64,000 nucleotides of DNA from Siphlonurus alternatus (lineage: Eukaryota; Arthropoda; Insecta; Ephemeroptera; Siphlonuridae). The stretch covers positions 27,990,539 to 28,054,538 of the forward strand of contig OX463779.1 of NCBI GenBank assembly GCA_949825025.1. The letters run 5' to 3'. Both the position numbers and the translations under genes were made by a program. Below the pieces are notes generated by a model. It did no database searches and had not been told where the DNA came from. It worked only from the letters and a program-made list of their open reading frames with translations. Shown here one piece after another: positions 1 to 15,470 of the stretch. Positions within the stretch are counted from its first letter, which is position 1; each line of letters opens with the position of its first letter.

Positions 1-3000
1 AGAGGTGGGGGCGCTCTTTGCGGAGAGCACAACGAGACGAGAGAGAGAAAGGGTGGAATGATGACCCCCCCAATGCAAGGGCAGCAGCCAAGCAAGGACT
101 GGCTTGGAGGGAGAAATCAGGCAGCAAGCAGACCGGCGGCTCCATCCACATCGATCCCGCCAATCTGCGTCCCTGCTCCCCGCTTCGGTTCACCAACTAG
201 TGTTGTTGTTGTTGTTGTCCACAAAGTTGACACTGACTCGCCATCGTTGTCATCTATATTGCCTTTAATAGAATTCTCATCATCGTACAATCTTAACTTA
301 ATAATACAATATTAAAACTCCCCAGTGTGTCATCATTTAAAACAACAATACACTTTTGTATGTTATGTTTTTTTTATTATTATTATCTACATGACAACAA
401 ATTTTATATTATTAAATAAAATAGTCATACCAAAGAAATGTTTATAAAAAAGTTTCTGTGACCACGTTGTTTTATTTTCAGAATGTAACAGAGTATTACA
501 GAGAGCAGCATTGTTATTTTTTTATACTATAAATTTAATATGTTTTAACCATGCATATTACCTTCGGTTTTAGAGCATGACCCATATGCACGTGACATTG
601 GGACAGATGGGGTAGGTACCAAAGACATACAAATTAAAGATTTGAAAATTTGAAGCAATTACATTTTGAAATTCTTGGTAGTGTCACCTTGTTGAGTTTC
701 GAACTACGACCTACAAATTACTCAAATTAGAAGACTCTGCTTGTAATTAGATTAAATTTTTATTTTTTTTTCTTTGCTTTTCTTGAAAATAAAATATTCT
801 CTAAGTATTCAGTTTATAAACTACATGTCTGTTTAAATATAAAATAAACAAACTTAATTGAGTTGACAAGTTCAACTTTAATACTTCATTTTTGTTTTAA
901 GTTTTAAGAAAATTTGTAACATGTTTTTAATAAATATGTCCGTCTTAATCTGTTACTTTAGAACTTTCAATCTGTCAAACTTTCTTAAAACTCATCAAGG
1001 TATTAAGTAAATTGTTTTATACATTATTGATCAAAATATAATATTTTAAGATGCAAACTCAGTTATCCGGTTACATTAAAGAACAAAATGATGTGAAAAA
1101 AATTACTGCTTACATGAATAATAAATTTAAGATAAAAAACATAATTTAATAAAGTCAAGATTGCATTTGTGCAGCAACCAAATTGATTTGTATATATTTT
1201 TTTTAAAGTAATGAAATTATTTTTAAGTATTTAAACTTATCAATGTAATAACACTGAATATATAGCAATTAAATCTTAGATATTAATTTTAACAGATAAT
1301 TGAGGTATGCGATGCAAACAAGCTTATAAGCCGCATTGAAAATAAATGTTATTTACTATCTCGCTGTACCAAAAATGAGAATCTCCATTTGCACAAAAGT
1401 TGCTTAAATATATTACTAAAAAAATGTACATTATTTTTTTTTAATCAGAGAACCATTTTCAGGGATATAATTTAACACTGTTTCATTTTGAATGTTTTAT
1501 CTGCTAACTACGATTATTATTCTTCAATTGCGGTATGTGTATAATAACTTTAAAAATTTTTGTTGTAATTTTTTTTTGGACGTCTCAAAGGATTTTATTC
1601 CGAGGTGTTTTCTCATAAACTGTATTTTATATTCCCTCCGTACGTACAACCATGCTTGAACAAAACATACAATATAAAAATTGTTGCCAGATATTGTGTA
1701 TACATTTCCCAGCAGGGGGTAGGCAAAAAGAGAGAACAATTTTATAGAGAAGATTCGCCCCATAAAACACTGAGTAACGTAAAAAATATAAATAATCATG
1801 TAGCTATATATACCGAATGCCCTAGCTGCTGTACAATAGCAAGTAAAAATATAAAAAAAAGTCTTTACATTTGAAATATTAAATAGTAGTTTCATTCACT
1901 TTTTACAGTATACGCATGTGGTCGGTATATGTGTATTATATATTTCACAAATATGAAAGAAATATTACTATGTTTCGTCCTTGTAATTTGTAGACACTCT
2001 CAACTTTCAATTACATATATTTTTTTATTTATATAAATTTTCACTCACTACCTTATATTTCTTTTTGCTTTTTTTTCTCCCAAACGAGTTAAAAACAAAG
2101 TGTGCGAATTCTAGTTGATCTGAGAGAAACTGTTTTATCTTTTGTTGTCCTTTATATACAACTAGTCTGTTAACCACAAACAATAAAAAAGGAGGGGAAA
2201 AGAAAAAAAGTCTGAGATATACGACTTGTAGGCTATAAATATGTCGCAGCAGCTCCAACAAGAAACTAGCATTAACTGGACAGCCCTAGCTACATTCACT
2301 CCTCCCAGTTCACTTCCATTCCTTTCTATATATATTTCCAAACACAATAGAAAAATAGAAAGGCTTACAAAATATCTTTAAGATTTTTATTTAACAATAG
2401 AATGTAGTATACAGTAGTTTATTAAAATTTAAAATAAATAAATTTCGAGAGTAATAAATTATCTGAGAGAATTCTGTTGGAATAAATAAACAACAATCAG
2501 AAACTTAATCAATTCAAGTCTTGAATCATGATAAAATAAAAATTGTTGATAATAATTCGCAAAAAATAATGGATAGTGTTTTTAGCTGAAATTGAATTTG
2601 TTCTTCCCCCTAATTTTCTTTTTGTTATGTTAAAGATAAATAATTGTATTTGCTCATTATGTATGTTATGATATTGTGTGTGTTGTTTTGTATTTATATT
2701 AAAACTTGACGTGAACATATGTTTGTCCTGCACAACCTGTAAAAGTTCAAAATGAATAAATAAAAATAAATAAATAAAATAAAATTTAATTTAATAAATA
2801 AATTGTATTATTTATAAATAAAACAAATGATAAATTTTTATAACAAATAAAAAGGAGTTAGTTCTCTAAGGAATTAGGTCACATAAAATTCCACACACTA
2901 AAACCAAGCTGATTAATTGATAAACATTAATGAAAAGAATGTGGTTCAATATAGGACCCTTTAGAAGGGAAAAAAGTGAATTATTGCAAATAATAAAAGC

Positions 3001-3022
3001 TTTACCACATAATCCATACGGT

Positions 3023-3026
<4 letters not shown>

Positions 3027-3092
<66 letters not shown>
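3027..3092. repeat. (AT)33 microsatellite
   Basis: Uninterrupted AT dinucleotides. Confidence 0.98.
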
Positions 3093-3094
<2 letters not shown>

Positions 3095-6000
3095 TTGGGG
3101 GGGAATGAGAATTTTGTATTGATTGTACTCTATACGAGGTCAAAATTTATGACCTTCTATGAATTCTCGCGCTCTCACACGAAAAAGAAACGTGTAAACC
3201 TCATAAATTTTCTCGAAATATTACCAAACAGTTATTAGATTTCTTCAGATTGAAAAAGGAAAACATATTTTCTAAAAATAAACGCGTCTTTTCAATACAA
3301 TATACAACATCGATTGTTTGGGATTTTGAGTTTGGGATCCAGTAACTTCTCCTCCCAATCATCCATGGCTCATATATAAATATAAAATACTAAATTTTAA
3401 ATTTTCATTGATAGACAATAGATATTTTATGTATTTTTTTTTTTTTTTAAATAGGGAAGAAAACTCTCATCGATGTTCCCTGAAATTCGTGCAGGATAAA
3501 TCAACAGAAAATATATTTGATTACAAGATTACATCATGACGGTTCCAAAGGACAGCAGATCGAAGAACCTCTTGGAGCTCCACTGTCCCGACTTGTTCCA
3601 TTAGGTGGCAAATTGGGAACGAGAGCTTTGTAAAAAGTGCTAGTTAAGCTAATGAGCATTGAAATTAATTTATAACTTTACAGGAAGCAGCAGGAAGTAA
3701 GAGATTTCTATCCTCTGCTTTCATATATAATGGAGTGTAATAAATGCCTGTAAAGTTAAAAAAATAAAATAAATAAATAAAAAATAATATATTATTTAAA
3801 ATTTTAAAACAAACTTTTACTTCATCCGCTGATAATTTAATATTAATTTAACTAAATTGTAATTGTTATTTTCCTATTTTAAAGCAAATAGTTTCTATAA
3901 AAAATACTTTCTAACTATTTCAAAAGGTTTTAAAGGCTTGTCATCGTTCTCTGATCCATATTGGTGGCTACTGTTATGAATATAGTTTAAAGTTTAATGT
4001 GACAAGGTATAGGGTAGGATGAATCGTAGGATATATCACTGTAACGCTCGTTCCAATGTTATTAAGATTAGATCCACCGAAGAAGTAAATTAAAGAAAAA
4101 AAATATTCATTAGTTTCTACAAGATAGATTTATAGGAAGGGAAGAAATGTAAGAAAAAAAAATATTCATATTTCTTTTAAATTATACCTTTCTAGTTTTG
4201 TAAACAAATTTTATGATAAAATGTAGTAAAAATGAAGACAGTTTAAAAACTTGCGATAAAAAGATGCCTAACATTTTTGTTTGGTTCGTGGAAGAGGAGC
4301 TAGCTAGGGTGCTTGCAAAGATATATATGTAATAAGTCTTATGACTCAGGGAGGGGAAATGAATTCTTATTATTATGTTGGCAATCGTTCAAAACGATGA
4401 AATCACAATTTTCATTTTTTTGGTTGTATTTTCTACCATTACAAGGGTAATGTATTCTGCTTTTTTTTTCTGATGCAAATTTTTTTTTTTACAATTGCAT
4501 GGCTTGTTTTCAAACTAGATTTGTATAACTTTGTAATACTAACCTGTACGTACTGTGGTAAATACTAAAATGTAAACATTGTGTATAAATTTTGTGATAA
4601 ATTTCATTACTCATTTGTTATGTTGGTAATTGAATAAAAGAAATTAAATTTTCATGTAGGGATCAAAATTTTCATTAAATTAAGTGTCAAACTTTCTCTA
4701 TATGGTAATAATTTAAAATTGTAATAAAAGAGAGAGAGAGAGGAAGTTTGAAAAATAATTTATTTGATGTAATTTCGTCAGTAAATTTTAATGTGTAATT
4801 CTCTGACCTTCCCGTACTATCATTCACCACTTTTTTTTCGCTACAATTCAAAAATAAAACATACGAGAGTAAAAATGTATCTTATTGTCATTTTTTTAAA
4901 AATGTTTTATTGATTTCCAGCAAACAAACAGACAATATTTATTTATGATTTCCTCTTTTCGCACGATTTTTTTTTTTTACGATGACAATTAAACTTCAGG
5001 AAATTACTTATGAAGAATCCAACAGTACATTAATTTCATTTAATGTATTTGTGATAAAAAATTTATTATTTGAAAAACATTTATAGTTGTTGTAATTTTA
5101 AATGCTATTCTTAAAAAAACATTTGTTTTTCATTACATATATATTTTCTAGGAAAACAATAATAAACAATTATACGAGAACTTTTATAGCAATTTAATTT
5201 ACGATTTAACCCTACAAATATTGCACAATTCTTCCCCCTCCCCCCACACACACACATTTCAGCAAAAATTACGAGACCACCATATGCATATGCAAAGAAA
5301 GTCAATGAATGAACTTTCTGTAATAAGATCCATTTTCCTTATCTCTAAATGTTGAAAATAAACTCTATTGCAAACTTTCATTGTCTGTCTTTGTGTCCAG
5401 TTTCATAAAAGAATATATATTTATTAAATACAATTGTAAAGTATATACAAATTATAACAATATACAGTAAAAAATAATTACACGTAGATAATTTTTTAAT
5501 CAATGGTGGTATTCTTTGATAAGAAAATTCTAGTTGTTAAACAAAAGGGTTATATTAAGTAGTGGTGATAATCTCGTCCGACCAAACACAATTAAAATTG
5601 TAGAGGTCATTTAATATTCAACTCATGTTATAGCTGTGGCGCCAGAGTCAGGGACCATTACGTAAGCCGACGTGGGCAAAAATTGTGTGGTGGTGGTCGG
5701 CGGTGGCGTTATTATTATTCTACTTGATGATGAGAAGAGGCCAGTCGCGACTCGTTAATTTTATCTTGCGCTGCTTGAGCTGAGAGAGAGAGAAGCGCTA
5801 ATTTCCTTTCTCCCACTCACTATCTGGCTGTCTGCACGAACCCAAGACTCACATTTCTTCTTTTTTTTCTATTATACAAAAGAATCTGGCTCGTAAAAGC
5901 TGCTCAGTGTGATTTAAATTCAGGAAGTAATAAACAATACCAGAGTATATTAAACGCTTTCTAGAAAACAAGACTTTCATTGATGTAATAATAAAAGAAG

Positions 6001-6753
6001 TCATTTTTTTTTCTTTTTAAATGTTGTATTGGAAGAAATATGTGGCGTTCATTATGATTTATATTAAAAAGTGTTAAATATTTTAATAGTATAAAAGTTT
6101 TAGCTTCATTTAATATAAATTCTTGGGCACGATGAGATAAATTGTTAGCCTGATATATTTTTTAGTTCTTTTGTATTGCAGAAAGTTATTATATCCTTAT
6201 AAAGCATCTGTTGCTGTATCAAACTTTTAGTAATAATAATGTTGATGAAATGTATTATAAATTGATACTCTTAACAGAAAAATAACGTAGTAGAATATTT
6301 TAATATAATGAATTATATATAACATATTTTAAATATTTATTCACAAAATTTCAAAATTACTTTAAACTAACTTCTTACTTCAAAAATTTAAAACATCAAT
6401 AATTAAATTAATTAAAAAAAAAAATTTAAAATACTGAATTATAAATCTACACATTTCTTGACAAGTAGAAAGTAAAGACTTAATAATATGATGGTTATAT
6501 AACTTTTAATTTATCCAGTCACCTGTACGTTAATAATTAATGATTAAATTTTTTCACACGGTGATATTTTATGTAAAGAATATCTAACTTCATAACTTTG
6601 AGATAAAACTTTTCGATAAAGTTTTATCTTCCTTTTTAGTATTATAAAGGACTCTATTGCCCCAGGATAAATGCAACTCGTAATCTTCACAATATAGAAG
6701 TACAACTTTTGCTATGCAATGTGTAGTTGGAGTATGTATGCACATATAATACT

Positions 6754-6756
<3 letters not shown>

Positions 6757-6832
<76 letters not shown>

Positions 6833-6833
6833 A
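6757..6833. repeat. (AG)n microsatellite
   Basis: AG dinucleotides with one AAG break near 6818. Confidence 0.98.
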
Positions 6834-8467
6834 GTCCCCTTTCCCAGACTAATATTTTTCACAGATCTACTTAGTATACACAGCATGCCAACTCTTGAGA
6901 GAGCTAGCCAGCGAATATGCAATGCAACTTATTCTTCTTCTCACTTGTTTTATAAGCTCTCTGGATTTCCAACAACGTAATGTTTTGTCTATTACTTTCG
7001 TCTCACTGCCCGCGTTATTAGACTATCACTGCTGACTTATTTCTAGCACTCTATATAAAATATTTTTCCTCTTCTTGAATTTAAATTAATCAAAATTATT
7101 ATTAATACTCAATTGAGAAACAGAAACTTATTTAAAGGCTTCAATTATATAACTTAAAATATATATATTGAAATAATATATATACATATATATGTTGTAT
7201 ATAATTTAATTAAAATGGTATTTCAATGTTATTATACGCTCTATATAAATTTGTACAACCATTAATTAAAATTTTAATTATGTGTATTCTAATGATGATA
7301 TTCATTAGATTTTTTTTTTGCACAAATTTAAAACAGTTGGAGTATATTTCTAGCATATTATATTACCCTAGAGGAGTATGAAATCACGTACAGACTCCAT
7401 CACAAAATAAGATTGTTTTATATAAAACGCATTGCATTGCATCTCACATACCAAATATTATTATATTATTATTAGAGTAGTAAAAAAAACTAGAGGAAAT
7501 AATAAAAAAAAGTCCCCTGTATTTTATGCAACCAGTTGCAAACACTTGCACGAAGAGTTGCATACTGTACCAGGGTGATATGGCCGCCATTATTTCTTAT
7601 GAGCTTAAGCATGCGACTGTTTTCTTTTATGTTTATGACTTACTTTTATTATTTTAAGACATAATATGATATACTAAATTAGAATATTACTTTTCACAAA
7701 AAATAAAACACAAAACTTTTAGTTTTAATTATTTTATCTTAAGAGCTTTAAATATTTTATTTTCAGAATTTAGATATAATAAAAAATAAAACTCTTTAAT
7801 GAAACTAATTCATTTTCTTCTTATGTATACTTTTTTTTTAATATCAATCGATGGATATAATAATACAGTAGCGAAAACTTTTGACCTTGTTAAATATCAT
7901 AAAAATTGATTATCTATAACATGACTTGTTCGAATTGCTTTGCTTTATGTTTTTAATGGCAATATACCAACTTTATTTTTCACCACCACTATTCTAAATT
8001 CACATTTTATTTCATGATTGATGACTCTTTTTCTTCCTGCACAAAAAAAAATATACATATCGTTATAAATTACTAACGAAACATGGAGATCAACTTTTAA
8101 ACGTAGCAACTTAATGACCAACTTTATAAAGCGGACGTGAGGTGAACTAACTTGTAAGAAGATACCTGGAGGTCATGAAACTACACCATCGGAAATAAAA
8201 TTCTATATCCACATTTAAATATTATGACATGCTGGTAGACACGAAACAAAGTAATATATCCCCATGATATGTGAAGAAGAAGAGAATTCAATTCTAGAAC
8301 TTTACAATTTAACAAAGATACTGTTACTGTAATTGGTAAAGTTAATTAAGTTACTCGTTAAATTTTATTATTGTTATTTTAGTATTTTTGATGGAAATAA
8401 ATAGAAATGTTTTCAATTAAGAATAATAAAGATGTATTATTTCTAATGATATTCTGTTAAAAGTCAA

Positions 8468-8515
8468 GATTATTTTACTCGCCGATTATTTTACTCGTCG
8501 ATCATTTTACTCGTC
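8468..8515 (+). repeat. 16-bp tandem repeat, three copies
   Basis: Copies GATTATTTTACTCGCC, GATTATTTTACTCGTC and GATCATTTTACTCGTC lie head to tail. Confidence 0.9.
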
Positions 8516-9837
8516 GATTATTTTTATAAAATTTAATGTAACTAGAAATAAAGTTAAAAAATTGTTTTTTCAGTATATATTTTTTTTTCAAGAAACATAA
8601 AGTTAACATTAATTTTCTGTTTAATATAGGATACCACAATTCTATCTAATCACTGTCGCAATGATAGTATTCTGTTTGAATATAAGGTAAGGGAAGGGGT
8701 AAACAAATTTCAAAATAAAAAGGGTATTATTACTCTTAGCTTCCAACCCATCACCGTCCAATCAAATCCCGAGAAATTCAATTGCAGAAAAAGGCATCGT
8801 CCCTCGAAACTGATAGGGCCAGCTTAATAGATCCAATCCAGCATGATAAAGTCAATACGCATTATTACCGTATCATCTTATTACTGTAACAGCATTTTTT
8901 GTTTTGCACATGAAACATTACAAATTTTACAAAGATTTATCATTGTATTATATTATACGTTTCAACACATAATTTTATTTTTAAAGCACACAATAAAAGA
9001 TAAATATCATATTTTATAGATGGATAATATTATACTCTTAGGTTGAAATATGTTTTTTATGTAAGTATGCTATATACATTCAAGTTTTTGAGTATCATAA
9101 AATTGTGTTTTATCTTCTTTTTTTTTACATGTTATACACACGAGGCAGTACTCTATACCTTTCTTGTGGATCGGTGTGTAGTGTGCGACAATTTCCTATA
9201 CCGCCGCAGAACACCAAACATAGTATATATCTCAGACGAGAAAGGAAGAACGCATTAACGCTGTGGGAGAGAACGTTAAGTGAAAACTTTTATGGCATCT
9301 TCATGTGTGCATAGGACGGGAGAAAGACACTGGAAAGTTGAAGGATCGAATGACGTTTTACCTACCACGCAGTTCTACTTTATGCGATGGTGATCAATAT
9401 GAAATATATACGTACGTATATTTGACTCTGTGAACATGATAGGATGTGATATGTCGATTACGATTTCATTTATCAAACTCTGATATGTATTTAGAAAATA
9501 GATAAAATGGATATGGGCTCGATTTTTTTTAGCGTTATAATTCAATTCAATATGACAATAAATCATTGTTTTAATCAAAGCTAGATATTTAAAATATGAT
9601 CTTTTTGGATATAAATGATGTTAGAAATATCAGATTATCAACAATCAGTACATATATTATAGAGATGAATTATTTAATTGAAAATTTAGTCTAGGTGTCT
9701 GGATATAAAACGGTTTTTAAAATACTCAAATTATGATGCTGATTCAAGTACTAAAGGAAAATTCTTTCTATTACTTCAAATATTCATGTGCTAGAATATA
9801 AAGAAATTGTTTTTGATAAATATTACAAATCTTAAAA

Positions 9838-9872
9838 TCAATCAATCAATCAATGTATCAATCAATGCAGAA
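9838..9872 (+). repeat. short AATC-type microsatellite
   Basis: AATCAATCAATCAATCAATG is followed by further partial copies. Confidence 0.8.
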
Positions 9873-10322
9873 TCAATGTATGACGTCATTACAATTAAAA
9901 AAATATGTAAAGATTGATAAAATTTTAATACTTTGAAACTAAAAGCAGGGCAATTCTTTTGAAATCCATTTCAAGTTATTCACTTTTAAACGTCCAGGTA
10001 GTGTCGCAGAACGCAATATATTGTCCCCTACGTGTGCCACACCTCCACTTTTTCTTCTCTATAACGGGGTCCACGTTCAACTGCATAAAATAACAGTCAT
10101 AGGGAGAGTGTGGACCCTATAAACAAAATGGGGCGCTTCTCAGATATTGTCATCAGGTTGTCGCGATAACTTCTCCCGCCCCCCTCAGGTGCAGATTCAG
10201 GAAAGTAGCCCCACCGTTGAAAAATTAAATTTAACATGATGACTCCAATCCATATTAATTACGGAGCTGGTCCTCCCTGCACTTGCTACACCCTGAGAAC
10301 ATATCAACCATGGTAATCTTAC

Positions 10323-10531
10323 CTCGACCTTGATGCCCTGCAGCGGGAAGACCTTCATCGAGGGGTCTTCCTTAGGTGTGAAGCGGTAGAACTCGTGCTG
10401 GCCCTTGTACCATTTGACGGAGTAGAGCGAGTCACCCTCAAGGTCGAACAGACATTGCAGTGCCGCGTCCTCCCCGTGCCGGATGTCAGCGGGCACCACG
10501 ATCCTCACGTCCCGGAGCGCGTTCGCCAGTC
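10323..10531 (-). CDS. beat: beat-family protein, exon 2 (first Ig domain)
   Basis: Seen: a minus-strand exon of 209 nt with acceptor TCTGTCCAG before 10531 and donor GAG/GTAAGA after 10323. It carries 2 nt that complete the split Gly codon, then 69 codons, and ends in phase 0. The protein begins LANALRDVRIVVPADIRHGE. It has the first Ig cysteine in LQC, the core tryptophan in YSVKWYKG, and then EFYRFTP, MKVFP and GIKVE. Known: the ALRDV start, the VKWYKG-x-x-EF-YR-TPKE stretch and the MKVFP block are hallmarks of the Beaten-path family, which bind Sidestep-type receptors in arthropod motor-axon guidance. The MKVFP and G-x-x-VE pattern is nearest to the Beat-I group. GC content is clearly above the flanks. 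The second Ig cysteine and the rest of the protein would be in exons beyond the left edge; I found none of them between 1 and 10322. Confidence 0.92.
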
Positions 10532-11444
10532 CTGGACAGACATAGAGAGCCAAGGTCAAACAAGCAAATACACGCCCATTATAAATTTGAATACACTCTA
10601 AAATTAAATGATAATATTTATTTCAACTATTTTATTTTAGATCTAAATCCCCCAAATTCAAACATATAGCACTTATCTACGATATTAGTGCTAAATTAAG
10701 TGTTAATAAGTATCCTGAGAATTTATTTATCAATGTTAAACAAAATCACAACACGTCCTAATTAATGCAATTAATGCTTGACTATTTCTGTCGACGCTCT
10801 TTCACTTACTATTGGTTAAACAATGTGAGCGTAGAGATTTAAATCACATGCCTTTCATTCATCTGACGAAATAAGTTGACTGTCATTAAATCACAACATG
10901 ACTCATTGATATTGGTCGGGTGTCGTACTTTTACTATTGACAATATGCCTCAATTTTTCTCAGCTAAACAACATTATGTAAATTTATCATAAATTTCACC
11001 GGCCACGAATCATTTCCTGCTAGTACATATAGGGTTGTGGCATACGATACATATGATCGGTCGGCTCAATCGTAAAGGTGCGTAGAGGATTGGACAATAA
11101 ACTACGGCACACGGCAGGGAGGTTGGTAAATGGCGTAAATGCCCCGGGCCTTCTGTCACGTTTGACGAGCATGTTGGAAGCTGCCTGTCGATCTCTTCTT
11201 GTCATTCTTGTATCAATCTTGTATCAATCATATAAAACATTACAAAAAATAAAATACATGCATGTATAACTTTCTAGGGGGGCATACGTGACCAAAATGT
11301 GTAAATTGCCCCAAAATACCAACCAACCAACCAGCATGTATAACTTGAGGTTAGCATATTTGTAGAGAAGAAAAGAATCGTAGTATACGACGATTTGGAA
11401 TCTCATAATATATTATATGTGTACAGTTTTATTAGTCAAAAAGA

Positions 11445-11840
11445 ATGGATGAGCTCGGTGCAAGGGACTTTGAAATATACAGACTGTGGAAAGGTGGTGG
11501 CTGTTATGCTTTATTGCTAAGCAAATACCAAGGCTGTACGAGAAATGTTCAGGAAGCTGCTAACGAGAGGGTGGGATTTAAAATGACGATGTCTTTCCTG
11601 CGTGCTGCAACTTTAGGGTCATGCTTCCGCCCGGCTTCCGTTCTACCACGACCCGACAGTTCCAAATTATTATTATTGGATCAATATGAAATGAAAGAAA
11701 TTGCAGCTGCCAAAACCTACATTTTTCCATATGAACCTTGTTATATGAAATATTCAGGGTTTCATACATACAAATTTTTGACCATTTGTTTTTATTTTTA
11801 TTTAATATTTATATATAAAAAAATCTATAATTTTGATTAA
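11445..11840 (+). other. 131-codon open frame, doubtful
   Basis: An ATG-started open frame in beat intron 1, on the strand opposite to beat. The first 100 codons are mixed in composition. The last 30 are aromatic and hydrophobic residues that simply translate AT-rich DNA. I see no recognised domain and no splice signal that would tie it to another exon. It is listed only because it is one of the longest ATG frames in the window. Chance is a good explanation. Confidence 0.12.
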
Positions 11841-14800
11841 ATTCGTCATGTTTTTGGTAATGCTTTGTACATATTTCATATTCATGTTTTTATAAAATTA
11901 AGTTAAAACATGTTTTGGGAGTAAATGTCATCAATTTCAAATATTCCAAATTTATTTCTTAAAATTCACAGAATGAAGTTTTGGAAATGTGAATATTTCC
12001 AGCATGTTTTGTTTTTTCAATTGTTCAAGAATGTTTACAAGCACTGAAAGAAGTACTGGATTTAAAGGTAATCCTTACGGGGTTAACTATATAACACAAT
12101 AGCAATAAACTGTAAAACATGCGTTGAATTTTAAGTGATCACTATAATATCAATGTTAGGACCATAAAAGAGTCGCTAAACTCCGAAATGGAACTTCTAG
12201 GCAAAGAAACCAGCATCCATGTAACTAGTTTTTAAACATGACGTTCAAACCTCAATCCTGTATTTTAAACAGGCTAAAACTTACATTAAAAAAAGTTAAA
12301 AAATAGCAACCATATTACAACCCTAGTTGTTTCATATTTTCGTAAAATATATTATACGCGGTACATACAGTAAAATTATCAGTGCAAACATTTAATTGAC
12401 AAGCCCTCAGTTTATTGGGAAGAGGTCAGCCTTATCTCATAATGCTATTAAAATTATTAATTTAATATTTTATAATAACAAACTTTTCTGACTAAATTAT
12501 TTATTTACCTTTTGTATGTTCAGAACTAAAGGTAAAGACTTATTTTAGTGTTTTTTTTTTCTTTAAGAATCATAATGAGATTATTATGCAGAGTCGGTCA
12601 TAAAAGGAGGGAGAGAGCGTGAGCGATTGGTGCAGTGCGAATACTGTCCCATTAACATTGACTGTCATTGTACATATAAAGAGGGTGGTAAAATATGAGC
12701 TCATTACTACTCTCCCCGTCATATTTATTTAGGTTATATGGTAGGAGATGCTAATTTTGGGTCAGTTAAATCCTTTGTTGCAAATTGTAACTGAAGACAT
12801 TACAAATAGACAAAAACCTAAGTAAACACGCGCAGTGTATAGATAATTAATTAAATAGATGAAAAAAATCTTAATTTAAACGTAATTTACTAATTCCAAT
12901 ACTATTCTACTTATGCACTTTTTTATAAGAATTACCGAAGGTGTAAATTTTCTTTATCAGGTTGTATATCATTAACTTCCGTTTTTTTTTTACTACCTCA
13001 TGATATTAAATTTGCATAATGATTTCCACCCTTCACACCACGTTGTGACGGCAGTACACAAGAAGGTATTAAAATATCATGCACGTAACAGACATCGTGC
13101 ATGCACTAAACCAGTCGTCTATACCGTGACTGTTTATGTGCCAAATAAAAGAAGAGGCTTGAACATTTTCCAATGTAAAGAGACTCGATCAATATCATAT
13201 TGTTTATAACGGTATCGATCACAATCTTATAAACTATTACATACTGTTCCATATTATAGTTAGTAGCTAGCATGTGGAAATAAGTTTATATATGATAATC
13301 ATACCATATACAAATTTACTTGCAGCAGCAGTAGTTTCATTTTTTTATATAGTTCTATTCCCACAAAATGTCTTTTCACTCTCGGGAAACATTTTCAACA
13401 CATCAACGTTATATTTGAAAGAAGTAGAAACAATTTTCTCGACTACTAACATTACAAGCGTGTGAATATAAAACAGGTGCCACCACCAACAACTACCTAC
13501 ACTGAGTTTTTGTTTTATAGCAACAAAATTTAGATAGTTACATCAAAATTTATACCAGAAAAGGGTAAGTTTATAAATTCAAATTATAAATATAATTTAA
13601 ATGAAAGGTGAATAACATTATTTATAATGAATATTCTTCATTTGGTTGATTATATTATGTTTTAATTTTTAGAAGACATGATTACTTTTGATAGTATAGT
13701 AATTGTTGTATTAGTTGTATTTTCATGATGTTATGTATTATTTAATTTAAATTAATAAAAATTTTGCATTAAAACTTGAACATGGAATTGATGAGTTTAT
13801 AAAATTATTAAAATAACAATTATTTAAAATTATGATAATCATATTTTGTTTGTAAATTAATGTATATTATTTTACTGAAAATGAACTAAATGTGTATTAT
13901 TATTTTTTTTTTACATAATAATAAACACTGATAAAATTGTTGTGAATTTAAGAATAATCAACTGCATGATTGAAACGTTGGGTTAGCATTTACTATTACG
14001 GAATAACTATACATAATAATGACTTAATTGGATATATAAAAGATGACTGTGCACGTAAAAATGTCACTTTCCCTCGCGTGACTCAAACATAAAGTGTTTA
14101 AAATGACTCAAATATTTCAATACAATGTAATAAAACAGATCAAGTTAGCATTCAGAAATTTAGCTGGTATTTTTTAGAGAAGCATAAAAAAATGTTGGAA
14201 TAAACAAAAAACTGAAAATTTAAATATAATATTTACATCTCTGGCATGAGCTAACACAGAAAGTAATTGACTTAAAAACTTTTGTAATGTATTTTTGTTT
14301 GATTATAAATATAACAGAGTTAAAACAACATTTGGTGAATACAAAACAACAACTACAATAAACATTTCTTTATTAGTAAATTTGATTGGACCAGTGTGTA
14401 AAAAAAAGTTGTAATTTTTTATTATTAATTTTAAGCCTGGCCTCAGGATTTTGGTGAAAAACAAGTTTGTGGGACAATATATTTATGTAAAACAGTTGTG
14501 AGTACAAAAGTTTACTTTCCATTGATACTATTGCAGGAAATTTCTTATTATTATACGTAAGAAAGTGGATTCTCGTGAAATAAAAAAAAAGAGAAGCTTT
14601 AGGTCCTTTCAACTCATGACCAGGCAGTCATACGAGGGTGGGGGGTCGCACTAGACTAGCAATATCAGTCGGCACCATTGCCTTCATTGTTATGGCTCTA
14701 TCTACGAGTACCATTGTTGAGGAAGAACGAACCTATTATTGTGAAGCCTCACGGACGTGCAATAGTTCAAAAGAAAGACAGCTCCGAATACCAAAAAGAC

Positions 14801-15013
14801 CTTATATATATTTTTTTTCTTCTTCATCCTTTGTTCAGGCACGTTCTTTTTGGGTGAAACCAATAGCGTAGAAAAAACTTACAATGTTTGACCATTTGAA
14901 GATTTATTGATGACTAAAAAATGAAGTGTTTAGTGCAGTAGTAAAAAGGTTTTTTAACTAAATGGTAGTATACTTAAAGTGAAAGTTAAATTTTTATTAG
15001 CAGTTTCCTTTAT

Positions 15014-15014
<1 letters not shown>

Positions 15015-15106
<92 letters not shown>
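15015..15106. repeat. (CT)n microsatellite
   Basis: About 45 CT units, nearly perfect. Confidence 0.98.
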
Positions 15107-15107
<1 letters not shown>

Positions 15108-15391
15108 TCTCCAAAACGTATAAAAGTTAGTAATCTTCTCAATTTGCTTCAATTAAGGGACATAAGTGCTCTTTTAACTGAAAATTGTTTGCTTGGTTTG
15201 TATGACTCAATGAAAGAGAAGTGAACTTAAAAACGATTTAAAAACAGATTTAATTGAATTTTAGTATTGCCAAGAACGACTTAAATAAATAAAGAATCGC
15301 TATAAAATTAAAACTTCTTTCAAGTAGGTATTAATATATTATTATGAGTACTACGACAAATATAGTGTATTTGTAAAGATTTGCTTCAATT

Positions 15392-15393
<2 letters not shown>

Positions 15394-15462
<69 letters not shown>
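15394..15462. repeat. (AT)n microsatellite
   Basis: Uninterrupted AT dinucleotides. Confidence 0.98.

Positions 15463-15470
<8 letters not shown>

Larger units (their letters stand above)
1..10322 (-). other. beat intron 2, 5' part (continues off the left edge)
   Basis: This is everything downstream of exon 2 on the minus strand. It is strongly AT-rich, with short A/T runs and the microsatellites listed separately. I read the GC-richer patches (1-200, 3530-3720, 5640-5860, 8090-8200, 8740-8830, 9980-10200) in both orientations for the expected second half of the Beat Ig domain and found no match. No other gene is supported. Confidence 0.6.

Noticed and set aside
1..10322. Third Beat exon (second half of the Ig domain)
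   Set aside because: I looked for the second Ig cysteine block on the minus strand in the GC-richer patches and found nothing that fits. It is presumed to lie left of the window.
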